Positions 1 to 12,739 of a stretch of DNA of 64,000 nt are shown here, piece by piece; the stretch's first letter is position 1; each line of letters starts with the position of its first letter. The position numbers and the translations under genes are program-made. The notes beneath the pieces are model-generated. The model was not told the origin of the DNA and did not search any database. It worked only from the letters and a program-made list of their open reading frames with translations. Source of the stretch: Sipunculus nudus (lineage: Eukaryota; Annelida; Sipuncula; Golfingiida; Sipunculidae); assembly GCA_026874595.1 (NCBI GenBank), contig CM049310.1, positions 88,295,556-88,359,555 of the forward strand, read 5' to 3'.

Positions 1-260
1 TAGCGTCGCCCCAGGTACAAAGCTACCATTGGAGTCAGACGTCCATCCTCCGCCAAGACAGAAGTGAACTGACCATCATGAGAAACTTTAAAGTACTGAA
101 GCTCTCCTCGAGAAGAGTTGGTGGAACAGTTAATGACGAAATGCATGCCGGGACGAAACCATGTGAAGGTGTGACCATCGTCCATGTAGGTGGCGCCATT
201 GGCGAAAAGGACAAAAGCAAGGTTTGGTTTCTCCTGGTTTGCCACAATGGTGTCTGTCAT
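1..260 (-). CDS. Partial coding exon candidate, runs off the left edge
   Basis: On the minus strand an open frame runs from an ATG at 260 to the window edge, 86 residues with no stop, beginning MTDTIVANQEKPNL and ending in LYLGRR at the edge. The composition is protein-like, with Trp, Cys, Gly and charged residues well spread. The stretch is clearly richer in G+C than the DNA that follows it. The frame stays open further upstream, but there it enters an octamer repeat (from 297) and reads as low-complexity sequence, so coding probably begins either at this ATG or at a 3' splice site. A plausible acceptor is the AG at 254-255, inside ATGACAG, which would start the exon at 253. I do not recognise the protein family and see no signal peptide or membrane segment. 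The rest of the gene, if real, lies left of the window. A chance open frame remains possible. Confidence 0.4.
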   Translation of the reverse strand, partial: MTDTIVANQEKPNLAFVLFANGATYMDDGHTFTWFRPGMHFVINCSTNSSRGELQYFKVSHDGQFTSVLAEDGRLTPMVALYLGRR

Positions 261-296
261 TAATGAATGAAAGGATCGCGGCAAGCCATAAAGCAG

Positions 297-690
297 ATGC
301 AAATGCTTGATCATACATTGCACTTGAATGCAAATGCAAATACATTCAAATGTTTCAAATGCAAATGCAAATGTTCAATCAGTCATTGCATTTGCATTCA
401 AATATTTTCAAATGCAAATAGATAATTTTAAAGGTATTCAAGGTCTAAATAGACTTTATTTGTAAAATTCTATTCTTTGCTGAACTTGGCCTTTGACATG
501 ATATTAAGCAATCACTATTGTTTTTGAATTTTTAAAAAAGATTTTGCATTTGACATTTGACTTATATTACAAATGCAAATGCATAACATTTTGCAAATGC
601 AAATGCAAATGCACAACACTTGAATTTCATTGAATGCAAATGCAAAAACCGGCTTTTCACGTTCGCTGCATATAAATGCAAATACAATGT
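297..690. repeat. Degenerate TGCAAA hexamer field rich in ATGCAAAT octamers
   Basis: Two clusters (about 297-415 and 570-690) are built of partial tandem copies of a TGCAAA/CAAATG hexamer. They hold about a dozen exact ATGCAAAT octamers or their reverse complement, for example at 297-304, 328-335, 334-341, 359-366 and 365-372. Between them lies ordinary AT-rich DNA. ATGCAAAT is the known binding octamer of POU-domain factors. Whether this is regulatory or just a decayed microsatellite cannot be told from sequence. Confidence 0.8.
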
Positions 691-3600
691 TAAAAAAATA
701 TATGTTCAAAAATGAATGCAAACTCTGATGTTTAGTACTCATTTTAAATTTTATTTTCCTTATTCTTGTTTTTTTATCAAGATGATTTTACAGTTTATGA
801 TGAAGCTGAAGTATTCTTAGAGAACTTTGATTCACCTCCACAGGATAGAAAGACTTCTGCATGGGAAATCAGAGAATAAATCACTTGCCCCTTTACATTT
901 AATTTGATCACATATTCTATGTGGAGATATCATGTTTAACTTCGAAAACGATTCGCAAGGATAACTCTGTGTCAAGCATATTTTAATGAAAATTTATTCA
1001 CATGAAAGCTTTTCCTTTATTTTGTAGCTATTATTTTAGTATTCACAGGTCTCATTCTAATTGGATAAGTGGAAATAATAATGCAAACGTGTTCAGAGGC
1101 ACGGGTGTTCATGTTTATACCTAATGCTATTGAATCATATAACAGATATTTCCTATAACTGTATAATTTAAATAAAGTGAATATTCTCTTTATTAATTAA
1201 TTAGCAGATCAGTTTGTTTACACGCTGCTTTGAATTCTATTTTTTTATTGACGGTGGTAAAACTTAACCGTTATCATGCAACTTCCCTCTGGCTACATCT
1301 TTTGGAAATACCCGTTTTAAGTCTTGAAATGTCGTAAACGATGCCAAGTGTGTCTTAAGGGGGATCATTTTACATTTGTTCCCATGAATCCAGAGAAATG
1401 TGACATTATTTTGCGGTACGCGGCGCCTGCTCATAGGGACTGAGCCACTCTATCCAATGGGCGAAATCGCTGCGCCATCTGTTGTATTTGGATGTAACTA
1501 AACTGGTCTTCAAGTGAATAATAATGAAGGGTAATAAACTAGTATCAAGATTCGTGAAGGAACTATTAAAATATTTCTGCAGAATTTCTTGCATCTTAAT
1601 TTAATATGTTTCGTATCATATACGTCATAGGGCAACATAAATCAATTGTAACAATAAATTAGGAGACGGTGGTCAATTTTAGCATCGAAACCTGGCCATA
1701 GATATAGGTATAATTGAGAATGTCAAGTTTATAGAAGCGGAAACTCAACAGTGACAGCTGTCAGTGGTGAAGATGAAAATCCATATTAGGATTAGATTAA
1801 TGCAAAGGAGTTGATTATCTGTGCCGCGGAATAAATGATCCTTGGGTTCATGGAGTGATAAATTAGTCTCATACAGTGTCCATAATAAAACACAAGTAAA
1901 AGGTATTACATTTATAATGCGCTTTTTAAATATTGTTATATGGCGTCTTTTGATAGAAATGCGGAAATAATGATAAAAAAAATCACGAAATTAGTGAAAA
2001 TAAGTTATATAGCGATATGATGACATAGCTTGAATTACAGTTCAATTCAAGACATTTATATAACTCCTTGGTAATTTTCACCACGACCTAATCGAATGAT
2101 TTACGTTTATGCATCCATGCATATCTTTCTTTACATCGCCCAACCGGTCTCTTTGAGATACATACGTGACTGAGCTATATAACCAAGTTACGTTAATTGA
2201 TATATTGTGAGAACTAAGTAAAAGACATATTTATACAGTGTTTAGCATTTATCGAACCTGGTTTAATATTCATCACTTTATCTCTCACGTCCGCTTTAGA
2301 TGCAATGCTTACTTTTATGACGTTACTTAGTTACATTATCTAATATATTCTTGGACCTGTGTTTGGAAGATATTTTATACCCTATGTAGCATGTATATCT
2401 TTTTTTATTTTATTTTGTGATTTTATTATGTGACTTTTTCTCTAAAATTGTTCACATATTACTGATGTCTTTATAAAGTTTTAATGAATGACCGAAATAT
2501 TAATATATCCAAATATTTAAACGTAGTATTTAAAAGTAGGGCTCCCGTGCTGTTTCGATACCAGCTTTCCAAACGGACCTTGTTAACCGTCCCACTAAAT
2601 ATTCTATTATCTTGGGAAACTTATGCTGATACTCTGTTACTTACTGCAATATCTTGGAAACATTTATCGATATTCATCTTATACATATAAATGATTGATT
2701 GATGAAGTATAACTACATATAATAAGAAAGTGAGGTTTTTCATAGTAGTTCACATTTTGTTACACAGAAGTTATCAACTACATTTACAATTGTATTTAAA
2801 CTCAACCCTTGACCATTTATTTACAGTATTTCATTTGACCATATATAGGCTTCGAACACGGTATGTGTGTATTAATTAATAAAATGATTAATAAATCTTG
2901 AAAGTGTAGATTTTAATTTTCACTTAGTTTATGTGACAGTGTTCCACAGGTTAAGCGATTAAACATTCTCAGAATTTAAACTCTTTCTGCATCACGTTTG
3001 TATGATTAACTGAAAAGCTAAAAGAAACTGATGAAATAAAATTATATTAGATGCAACATCTATTAACAACACACCATTTTGTTATTAAGAGCTCACCTGT
3101 CAGAAGGTTAAATGACGCCACAATCAGTAGAGTCGAATGTCGCCACATTGTAACCAACGCCATGCGGGGTTTATAGAAATATGACAATAAACCAGGAAAT
3201 CCAACGCACAGTCGCCGCGTGATAAGATGAATCAAATGCTTTCATTTATGATATATCCATTTTCATTTTCCGAGGTTGATTTGGAGTTTACAAACAATCA
3301 GTTTTAATCGTCCCGGAAGACTTAAGCTATCAATAGAAGTAACAACCTGCCAACTCGAGATAAGATTCATTCGCCGTCAGCTCAGACCAAAAAAACAGCT
3401 AGTAAAAGTTACGAGATCGTAGATGTCAGAGATACCGCAATCCGTCCAGCCTGCCGGGCCAAGATTCGACTTAATAAAATCCGTCCCATATGGGATTCTG
3501 AAGTTTCATCGGGCTGACAAAAGCGAACTTAATTGAACATAGATCTAAGCCCGCCAAATAAGTTTAGCTGATGACAGGTGCTCGCTGAACAATGATCACG

Positions 3601-3766
3601 TGACCAATACGTCATACTGCAGTGCGCCAGCTGCGAGATTTGGTTGCGCAAACTTTCTTAGGCGTAAACTGATATTAAACATATTTCGTATTGTTTTATT
3701 GTGAATTAAAAGGAATCATTTAATTAGCAAGTATTGAATAAAGCACAAGGTCCTTATATATATTCC

Positions 3767-3767
<1 letters not shown>
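691..3767. other. AT-rich gene-free stretch
   Basis: No exon, RNA gene or repeat unit that I can support. Open frames here are short and start at non-ATG codons or have AT-rich, low-complexity translations. Short TTAATTAATTAG-like homeodomain-type words occur near 1193 and 2868. Base composition becomes a little richer in G+C at 3,200-3,650, without any open frame of note. Confidence 0.6.

Positions 3768-3858
<91 letters not shown>
3768..3858. repeat. Compound microsatellite (TG)n(GA)n
   Basis: About 11 TG dinucleotides are followed directly by about 35 GA dinucleotides, then a decayed GACAGACAG tail to about 3,925. The arginine/glutamate and leucine/serine frames read across it are artefacts of the dinucleotide repeat. 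Confidence 0.97.
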
Positions 3859-3862
<4 letters not shown>

Positions 3863-3925
3863 TACAGACAGACAGGCAGAACCATAGAGAGACAGACAAA
3901 AAGATAGAAACAGAAAGAGAGGTAG

Positions 3926-4808
3926 AGATTAAATGTTGTGAGAAATACTGGTGACCTATTTATCGTCATCGATCGAAAGTATCATATACGATTTAAGAAC
4001 AGTATAATACAGAAGTAATTCAAAAGTGAGTCGTACTTCGACTGTGGAAATAGATTGAATTAAAGGTTTATCTCTGTATGTAAAACATGAACTTATATTT
4101 ACTTATATGATATAACCAAAATGTTGCCATGTCAACCTATTAAGGGGGTTACGTATTACGTACCAAGTTCTTGCGACTGCAAGCAGAAAACTCATCACTT
4201 TAGTACCGGAAATATGCATGTGGTACCCTAAACCCCGATGAAACCAAAGAACTTACGTCATATACCAAAAACAGAGCCAATTATAAAAAGAACAGGAGAG
4301 TCTTGACGGCACGACGTTTGTGACATGACTGTGAAAAAAAACAGCAGGGAACCTATTTATTTTCCTGACAATTTATCAGACCACGCTTTCGTTTTCCCAA
4401 TCACATACAAGTACACCAACGCATATGGGGGGCAGCGGACAGTTCCTGGTTCTAAATCATTTCCTGGTCCCTTTTCCAGATATAAATCAACAAATTTATG
4501 GTCCGACTTGATATGTGGTCCCGCTGGACGCCGTGATGGAATTGTCTCGAGTAGTGTTTGTTTATTTTGCCTAAAGGGCTGAAGATACCTATTGTCCCAT
4601 CGGCGTTTAAAAAGCCCAGTTTAGCGATTTTCTAAGTTTAAGATCATCCCCGGTTACAGATTACCCCCTCAAGTATCACTTATGTTTATTTCTGTATTTC
4701 AAAAGTTGAACCTTAGCCTTTATATAACGTATCATGTGGTTTGGTGTATGAGTCTATGTCATTATTAGTAACACTATACAATTGACATACTGCGAAAAAG
4801 CTTTTACC
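3926..4808. other. Gene-free stretch with one short ATG frame
   Basis: An 85-codon ATG frame on the plus strand (4,325-4,582) begins MTVKKNSREPIYFPDN. It lies about 40 bp after a CCAAT-like and TATAAAAA word at 4,278-4,289. This promoter-like spacing is the only hint of function. No domain is recognisable and such a frame is expected by chance. Otherwise unremarkable. Confidence 0.4.
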
Positions 4809-4826
4809 GGGGGGGGGGGGGGGGGG
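4809..4826. repeat. Poly-G tract, 18 G
   Basis: Uninterrupted run of G on the plus strand. One of many long G or C homopolymers in the window. Length may be affected by sequencing error. Confidence 0.95.
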
Positions 4827-5132
4827 CAAACCTAAATGGGGGAAGCTTGAAGTCTTTACATCGAGGGACTCAGAGAGTCCGCGTTACCCGGTCTTGACGG
4901 GATGGGGATTACACCATCAAATGGCCAACTACTTTCTTGCTGGCTCGAGGTCTCAAAGGATCAATGCGATTCCAATCAAGGCGGCCAGTCCATCTGACCC
5001 ACATGAAGGCTGACTTACGAGGTCCCCGCTACCCAGGAGAGACTTATATATATGACCAACGGTGTTTCATTTACTGACAGCCAGCGGCTTTTCAGCGGCT
5101 CGAAAGGCAGCTTCCACCAAAAAAACAGAAAA

Positions 5133-5412
5133 GCACTCAGAAAGCGCAGACCTCCACCAAGGCACCTCATTACCCCAATTGCATTGTCAGAAATGCAGCA
5201 TTTTTTTCTTTAAAAAACTCCTGGATCAATATGGTGACCCGAATCACCCCCACGACCTCATAAATTGTTCCTTGAATCATTGCCGAGGGATCCTAAAAAA
5301 TTCATCGAAATCCGTTAATTACTTTATAGTATTGCTTGGAACTGACAAACAGACTGACAAACAAACATACAAATGAATGCCGGCAATGACATATCTCCTT
5401 GGCGTAGATAAA
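5133..5412 (+). mobile_element. Dispersed repeat with hairpin-like tail, copy A
   Basis: Starts near GCGCAGACCTCCACCAAGG at 5,144. It continues with a CTGGATCAATATGGTGACCC segment, a TCATCGAAATCCGTTAATTA segment and a GACAAAC-rich stretch, and ends CGGCAATGACATATCTCCTT plus GGCG. The same segments in the same order occur at 28,213, 31,984 and 57,165. Intact tails elsewhere end in AACCTCC...GGAGGT, a short hairpin. This is a non-autonomous dispersed repeat. I recall similar tails from many invertebrate genomes but cannot name the family. The 104-codon frame over it is incidental. Confidence 0.75.
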
Positions 5413-5519
5413 AGAAATGGATTCAGCTTTATGGGACTCCAATTTTGAATGCTTACTTAAGAACAGGTACATCTGCAAGAACTCTATGACGGCTTAAGAC
5501 TAAATATGACCGTGGGGGA

Positions 5520-5537
5520 GGGGGGGGGGGGGGGGGG
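5520..5537. repeat. Poly-G tract, 18 G
   Basis: Uninterrupted G run preceded by GGGGGA. Lies between the hairpin-tailed repeat and the SINE-like copy. Confidence 0.95.
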
Positions 5538-5599
5538 CGGGCTTGGTAGCATACGATTATCCTGGTACCATCCAGGCATGGTGTACCGCATCCATTACT

Positions 5600-5875
5600 G
5601 GGTCAATGTTTAACAACGATAGCTATGATATTGGAAAGTAGGTCTCATTTAATGGCGACCCAGGTTCGAACCTCCCCCCCCCCCCCCCGTTGCTATGAGA
5701 GTGGGTCCATGGCAGGTGTTTTTTTCGGGTTCTCCGGTTTCCTCCACCTCTAGACACTATATACTACCGAACGCCACCATCTGAGCCATGGCGGGGCGGT
5801 TGGGGGGGGGGGGGGGGGGGGGTTGGCGCACTGACTATTTGTACAATCCATGTAAAAAAAAAAAAAAGTTAATAT
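5600..5875 (+). mobile_element. SINE-like element, copy 1 (Pol III B-box type)
   Basis: A B-box-like word GGTTCGAACC sits at 5,663-5,672. It is followed by a C15 run (5,674-5,688), then GGGTTCTCCGGTTTCCTCC, then CTAGACAC, CGAACGCCACCATC and GAGCCATGG, then a G21 run (5,802-5,822), and ends with an ATGTAAAA tail and AGTTAA. The same order of words recurs at 23,690 and 38,020, so this is a family. The long C and G runs look like expansions within this copy. tRNA-derived head is inferred from the B box; the A box is unclear here. Confidence 0.6.
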
Positions 5876-5989
5876 GTTCAATTTGAGGACGTACGGATTG
5901 GTTTTGGTCCAAGCACTTTGACCTCCTGTTTGATCAACCGCTCATAAACGTCAGTAGTTTTGTTCAGATTTAGATGTGCTACCTATAAC

Positions 5990-6245
5990 CAAAGGATAAA
6001 ACAGTGGTAGGTGTTAGATTGTGAGGTTCTCACACCCCGCCAAACTTCTCATTTATTCATGCGTTGATCAGCAATTAGCCTATATAAATGTGATGTGTTA
6101 AGTTTTCTTGGCAATACGAAAGGATCAAAGAGTTGTAGGTATTAGATGGCGAGGTTCTCACACCCCGCCAAACTTCTCATTTATTCATGCGGTGGTCGGC
6201 AATTAGCGTATAATGAAATGTGATTTGTTAAGTTTCATTTCAAAG
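5990..6245 (+). repeat. 128-bp direct tandem duplication
   Basis: Two adjacent copies at a 128-bp offset (for example GAGGTTCTCACACCCCGCC at 6,023 and 6,151). The two share most of their length, including CAAACTTCTCATTTATTCAT and a TGTTAAGTTT end, with scattered substitutions and one small indel. No open frame runs through both. Function unknown. Confidence 0.9.
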
Positions 6246-7833
6246 CATGAAGATGGGGATACGGTAATTAGCAGCATTTTTACCTTGAGCGGAGGAGTAT
6301 TAAATTAAGTTACACCAGAGGCTGCGAAAGGCAGAACAACTGTATGCTGTTATTTGTCTCATTCTTAGAAGACCGTGATGAGAAACATATTTTTTCAAGG
6401 CTTAGCTCGCATTTATGTAAATGATGTGTCCTTGAGATAGGATTTCAGCCCCGCCTCGGGATTAGACGAACTGAGCGTCTCGTTCGATCTATGCGTGTGC
6501 AACACAGGTGTCGCGTTCATAAACAAGCCTTATTGATAACTTCAGCGTAAAAGATCTCAATGTCGACTTCCTTAAATTCATGCATGGGATAGTATGACCA
6601 CGCACCCGAACGAGGACTGTAGTGACAATAATAGTTTACGGATACGCGTTTGTATTAAGACAATGCTTTGTCTATCCCATGTGAGGAATCTATAGTGTAA
6701 ACTATAGGACTACAGGTGTTCAAAAAAAGGGTATAAACCGGGTTTCAACCCTGAGAAACAGTTTATCAAATAATGTATAAACTCTGTTAATATGAAATTA
6801 CGCATGTTTCATTGGAATGTATTATATACCTCGAGGAACATGATATTTCTGATCATGCAGATATACCTGATAAGAATGTTTTTGAGTACGGTCATGTATT
6901 TTTAATATACTTTTCAAAACACTTTTCTTTTGTCAGAGACGTTGTCTCATTGTGTGCAGAGATGAGATGACCTGGAGGATCACACAGAAACGGGGTTGTG
7001 ACAGCAATTATAGATATATCATTTTCTGTAGCAGTTGTATTGGGTAATGATTTAAGAAGCATTCACTAAAAAGGAAAATATTTATTTTTGACAATTCGAT
7101 TGTTTATAAGCAAGGGATAATGGCTATGCAGTTTGATAACATTCAATTTTAATTCAATTTTGAGAGAGAAAGTAATGATGAAAAGAATTTCTTTTTATTG
7201 TATCTATTTATTTAGAATACTAGATACAGGACAATACGGTTTAAAGTAATGGTTGCAAATTGTGAGTTAAGGTACACCATAAGCTATATAAAAACATCAA
7301 TAAGTACTGATACTTCATCATCCATTTATCGACATCATCTCACTGAATGATAATGCAGTCAGGTCAGAGGTCATAAGCCATGGGGTCAAAACGGGAAGAA
7401 TAGATGCTGCAGTTTGCGCGAAAATTTTGACGCTTGGACTTTCACCCAAGACTTTTGGAAGTCAAGCGGACAAAGCGAACCCTCTCTAATTTAAAGTCGA
7501 AGGTCTAATTGCAATGTGCCTGGATGGGATTAATCTGATTAAGAAACATCATCTGTTAAGGACAAACGGATAAAACGGATTGACGATAAGCTTTTGCAGC
7601 TAATTGGTTCGGTTCCACGGGGAAATCTATGGTTTGATATGCTGATAGCTCAAAGTGAATCTTTAAAGGAGAGATTATGTGGGTGAACCATCCATCATTC
7701 TTGTTATAATTCAAACGTGGGCAATGTCATGTTTTATCAAGATCTTTATTATTATCTCTTATTGATTTGTCAATACTAATTAATGCAAAACCTTTAGTAA
7801 TTATCAAGACTGTAAGACGTGTTTTCATAATAA

Positions 7834-7835
<2 letters not shown>
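6246..7835. other. Gene-free stretch
   Basis: No supported gene. A perfect small hairpin, CTATAGT-GTAA-ACTATAG, lies at 6,690-6,707. The part at 6,420-6,700 is somewhat richer in G+C and CpG than its surroundings and could be a conserved non-coding block, but nothing in it proves that. Confidence 0.5.

Positions 7836-7901
<66 letters not shown>
7836..7901. repeat. (TA)n microsatellite
   Basis: About 33 uninterrupted TA dinucleotides. Confidence 0.97.
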
Positions 7902-7904
<3 letters not shown>

Positions 7905-7989
7905 AAGAGCTCATTTGTATTAAATTAAAGGAAAATGAAAAAATGGTTCATGAGTAATAAATGTTTTACGTAAACAAACCAACAAATGT

Positions 7990-8178
7990 ACAGACAGGCT
8001 ATAGCCATAATCCTATATCCTACAATTTACACCGAACAATCCTGCATCCTACAATATTACATCCTACAATTTTACGATCCTACAATCCCACATCCTACAA
8101 TCGTACATCCCACAATCTTATAACTTACAGTCCTACATCCTACAATCCTACATCCCATATCCTATAATCCTACATTCC
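7990..8178 (+). repeat. Degenerate CCTACAAT/CCTACATC short tandem repeat
   Basis: Repeated words such as ATCCTACAAT, ATCCTACATC and ATCCCACAAT at 8-10 bp spacing across about 190 bp. The unit is a 5-bp or 10-bp pattern that has drifted. The 68-codon frame reading through it (rich in Thr, Ser, Tyr, Pro and Asn) is a by-product of the repeat. Confidence 0.85.
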
Positions 8179-10760
8179 CGTCTGGATAGAGGTTACAACC
8201 AGTGTATGAATAATCAGGGCTTTCCATACAAAGAAATAAATGGAGAGCCCTTGATGCTCAGGTCAAATTTTGGAGAGCAAGATGGTATTATAGGGAATCC
8301 CACGGAATCTATGGAACGTACAACAATTCTTAATAATTTTACGTCATTATCGATTTTACCTAATGCCATTGTATGATTTTTTTATGAAATGTAAGGGTTA
8401 GTTGCTAGTTGTAAGTGCATTTTTTTTCACAATTCAATTGTATGTTTGAGTTAGAAGGTAATGGTCAGTGACTTTGGAAAGAGCCGGCTTTTATCCTCTT
8501 GGTTCTACAACTTTAAGTTCACGCTTCCGGTTGGACGCTCAAACACCCAGAACAGGCGTCCGAATAAGATATTGAGCGTCACATATGCTTACCCCTGCAT
8601 TACTGAAAACCCTAGAACTTTTTTACTGAAAACTTTTTTTTCAGAAATCAGTGCGGGCGGGCGATATTTTATTTTTTTTACCTTTTTTTATATGTTTCGA
8701 TAAAAATGTCATGATCAGGAAAAAGCATGAAAATAACAGATTGTTTTGCTAAACAGGTAAAGGCACTACATAACAAAGGAAATCTGATTTTAATTGTATT
8801 ATTGTATCTTCTTGAAAGATGAAAAACAAAATAAAATTTTTTGATGTGGGGGTAAAAATTGACGCGAGCGGTGCCTGAGTACCATACTTTTTATTTTTTC
8901 TAGACTAGTTAAACTATTTTCTGTCTTAGCTAAACAATATTATGTTTGTACAATAGCGTAATATTACATAATGAACATGACTGTGCCCTATGTTTTATGA
9001 GAAACCAAACTATGCAGCAAGCTGTTTCCTGCTGGGGGCTATAGAACAGACGAATTCATCATTTTAAGCATACCGGCACTCCACACAACACAGTACACGT
9101 GGACAAAGTATCAAATACGCTGTGTGTTGTTTACTGCTATGGTCAGTAAACCAGTAGAATACAAATCAATACTGTGGTTTGTTTCATATTCGCGGGGTTA
9201 ACATTTTCACTTTTTTTCAGTGTTTTTGCGAGGTTTCCTTTTTCGCGATCTCACAATACAAAAGGCTTATACATAGATTATAACCGTTATTATTTGAATT
9301 AATTATATTAAAATGTTATGTGCACAGCTCTTATTAACAAAATATTAAAAATATTGGTTGTTAATTATTTTCGGGATGTTTCCGTTTTCGCTAATATCGC
9401 GGATTTAAAACCCTCGAGAACAAAAGGCATCCACAGTATTCAGAGGCCATTCAGTATACCCTGTGACCGCTTTACTTCCGTCATACGATTTTGTAAAAAA
9501 AATAAACTTGCACCTTAAGTCGGGACCATTAGAAATATAGGTATATGCACTGATGTCGTTGAATATAAATGGCCTTGGTCCTGCTTCCAGTAACTAGTAA
9601 CAGCTACGTTTTTAAAGATTTAAACTGAATGTCTTTACAGATCGCAGTAAATGGATACCTAGCTGCCACAAATCAAAAGCCAGTAGATATTATATTTCTG
9701 TTATCTGTTATATCTGTAAGAATTTATTATACAATAGCTGAAAACAGAGCACTCTGTCAGGGAGAATAATTGCAATTCCAACGGTGAAATGCTACCAGAC
9801 GTCTGCAGATCAGAATGATATATACGGTCAGCGAACATATCGTGGCCACCGGATTACATTGGTAATTACGATAACGCGTCGGATTACGATTAATAACTCT
9901 TAAGATTTTATAAGTATAAAATGTAGTTTTGGATTAGACAGGAAGAAATCTGTCATAGTTAGAGATGACGCTCTAAAACTGAAATGTCAGAAGAAATACA
10001 CCATGATTAATCCTCTAGAGGGCCATCACAACGTGACAAATGTTAAATGTTATAAGACAGGGAAGTCCAGACAATCTGTCGGCTCCATCCATCAGAGATG
10101 CGAAACGTTTTGCTTTTGCTGCTGAATAATCACAAATAGCTTTTATTCAGTCAATTCACCACAAGAACTCATTATAGGCATTGCAGCTCGGGCTTCCGTA
10201 GCTTGTGTAATTATGTCACAGCTAATTAGGCCCTGGGGATTTCCCTCCCTCCCAATTAGTTTTGTACTCGTAAGAAATTAAAACCCAAAGGATCGGTTAT
10301 ATTACAGAACACGCCGGTTCACCCAACCTATAAACAACACAAAACGCGGGGTTTATAGGTGAATAAAACTGTCAAAAGATGATTAATGACAACGGCTATC
10401 ACCATTCGTCATTTTGATGAACAGTTTAATTCTTAAAGAGGTATTTAACTCCGGCTAAGCCATCTGATCTTAATTTCACTTCTGGTCAAATTATTTTTTA
10501 AGTTTTTCATTAATTACTCCTTATACATAATTGACACTGTAACATTATAGAATAATACTTTATATCCAATATTATACTTATATTTAACGATATTATTGTT
10601 TACTGCATATTTTCGTGTTGAATATTGTATATATAAATGTAATAATATTTTAGAAAATTAAGATATTCTACTGATATATCCTTCATTTCAGATTTTAATG
10701 TTCTATGGAAAAGCAGTGAATTTAAGATACGGACATTTGCTGTATACAGATATACACGGG
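8179..10760. other. Gene-free stretch with possible decayed dispersed repeat
   Basis: No supported gene. At about 9,175-9,440 words such as TATTCGCGGGG, TTTCGCGATC and AATATCGCGGA recur. They resemble a TTCGCGG-type dispersed repeat that I know from mollusc genomes, but one copy is not enough to define it. A short inverted repeat (CCTATAAAC ... GTTTATAGG) lies at about 10,328-10,360. Confidence 0.4.
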
Positions 10761-10764
10761 GTTG

Positions 10765-10905
10765 TGGTAATGTCGATATTGGGGGATATGATAATATCGA
10801 TATCGAGGGATATGATATCGATATTGAGGAATATGGTAATATGGATATCGGATGATATGATAGTATCAATATATGGGGATATGATAATATCGATATCGGG
10901 GATAT
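10765..10905 (+). repeat. Degenerate GATATGATAATATCGATATC tandem repeat
   Basis: Five or so imperfect copies of a unit about 24-30 bp long, built of GGGGATATGATA followed by ATATCGATATCG. The unit is itself largely palindromic. Both strands read open through it (Ile, Ser, Tyr, Pro rich), which reflects composition and not coding. Confidence 0.8.
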
Positions 10906-12739
10906 ATCAAGAGTTTTTGAAAACAAGTGACTGTCTACACATATACCAATACGTCATTTATTATTGTGATATGTAAGAATCATAAAATGAACTTCATCCT
11001 AAATACATCGTTCGGTTACCCAGCCTTCCAAGGACTTGCATATTGCCTCCGATAAAAATATAGGATAGATTAATTTATCTTTTCCTTTTAATCTAGGAAG
11101 CCGATCAAGCGTTTATTTAAAATCACACAGTTAAATTTCATTTCGTAAATTTATACCATTGTACAATTTAGGTTGTCCATAACTGCACTTTACCTTCTCA
11201 CACATGATTGTGCTGTGCATTAAACTAAGAGCTGTTTTTCATCTTTGACATATAGACATTAAAATCAATATTATAAATGACGGAGGTGCCATTAAAACGC
11301 TACCAAGTTTGCCATAAGTAGGTAATTTTCCATTTTTTCCCCCAATACATTCTGTAGAAATTTGACATCATTTATCGAAAGTGTTTATCGAAGCCACCTA
11401 TGAGAAACTAGGCAAACTGTGTGTGTCCATCTCTTGAACTCGTCCCATGGAAAACCAGTCCCCCCGGCGAAGTCAAGGGGACCTGACCCAACGTATGAAG
11501 GGGTTATATGCTGGTTATGTATAAAAATGTTTGGTTTGGATAATGCACTTATTAACAATTTTGATTCAAGAAAGAACAATCGATCCTCGTATCGATTCTG
11601 GTCAGAGCCATCGATAATCCCATCGTTTCTTAAATTTTTAATGTCACAGCCAACGATAATCATATCACTCTTTTTGTATCGAATTATACCGAAGTCGCAA
11701 GTCTGTGTCTTGGTGGGCTATCCTTGAGTATATTTCAACCAAAATTATATATGTTTTTTTTTATTTCCATGGCAAAAATCCCGTCCAAATCAAGCCATCG
11801 AAGCAGTACCATTTGAACTAATCTCTTTTCTTTCAAAGAAATTCAGAGCTTCTTTTACTAATAAATTTGCAGGTATCTCTCCCAATGCTCTTGAGTTTAA
11901 CAAAATTGGGAACTACCTTGTGATTAACTTGATGCAATATTAGAAATAACATGTGTCTACAAGTTACTGTTACATAAATACACGCTCCGACATTGTCTAC
12001 ACGATGTATGACCAGACAAGGAGACCAGGCGGTACGCTCAGACTAGAAAGGCCATGACGAATGACAGACGCTGCGTAAGATCTGTTTGATGTCATAAAAT
12101 GTTAGATTAAAACGTTCTTCAGAAGTAGCTATCATTGTCATGATGATGTTAACATACGAAGATGGTTGTAGGCGGACAGCAGGGCTATGGGTGGTTTTTA
12201 ATGTTGCTTTGTTAACATTTTTTCAGTTTCATTGATTTTCCCCCGTAGACATCTGCACATCATTCTGTTTTATCTGGACAAGGAACCAATGATTTATCTG
12301 CGGGCACCCACGCAAACTAAAATTGAAAGGCGGAAAATAAAATTTAAATAAAGCACATAATACACAGAAATATTCGAATATGGTTTTATTTGATATCATG
12401 ACACATGATACTTGAGTGAATACTTTATACGTAGGTAAAATAAAAACCACATTATTAACACGTAAACGGAAGGCCTACAGTTGCCGATTTGTACGGGGGA
12501 TAGTTGATAGTGTACGGATGTTGTCACCGGAAGTTTTAAATTTGCTCTCTACCCTCGTGTTCCCCTTTTATTCCCTTAAAACACCGGCTTGTTTGACACG
12601 GAGACCAGTCTCCATGTTTCGAAATGTTACACGTTTCTTACGGTAAGGTTTACTGCATTGAACCAATCTGAAGCCGGCTGTATTCCAGCTCGAAGGAAAA
12701 AGTGAGTACGCTTGACTCGGCTCGTATTAACTGCATTAA
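10906..12739. other. Gene-free stretch
   Basis: No supported gene. Overlapping open frames on both strands at 11,385-11,727 (92 and 102 codons) match no family that I know. A short perfect palindrome, GGAGACCAGTCTCC, lies near 12,600. Confidence 0.5.

Noticed and set aside
3768-3969. Arg/Glu-rich and Leu/Ser-rich frames on the two strands
   Set aside because: They come from the GA/TC microsatellite.
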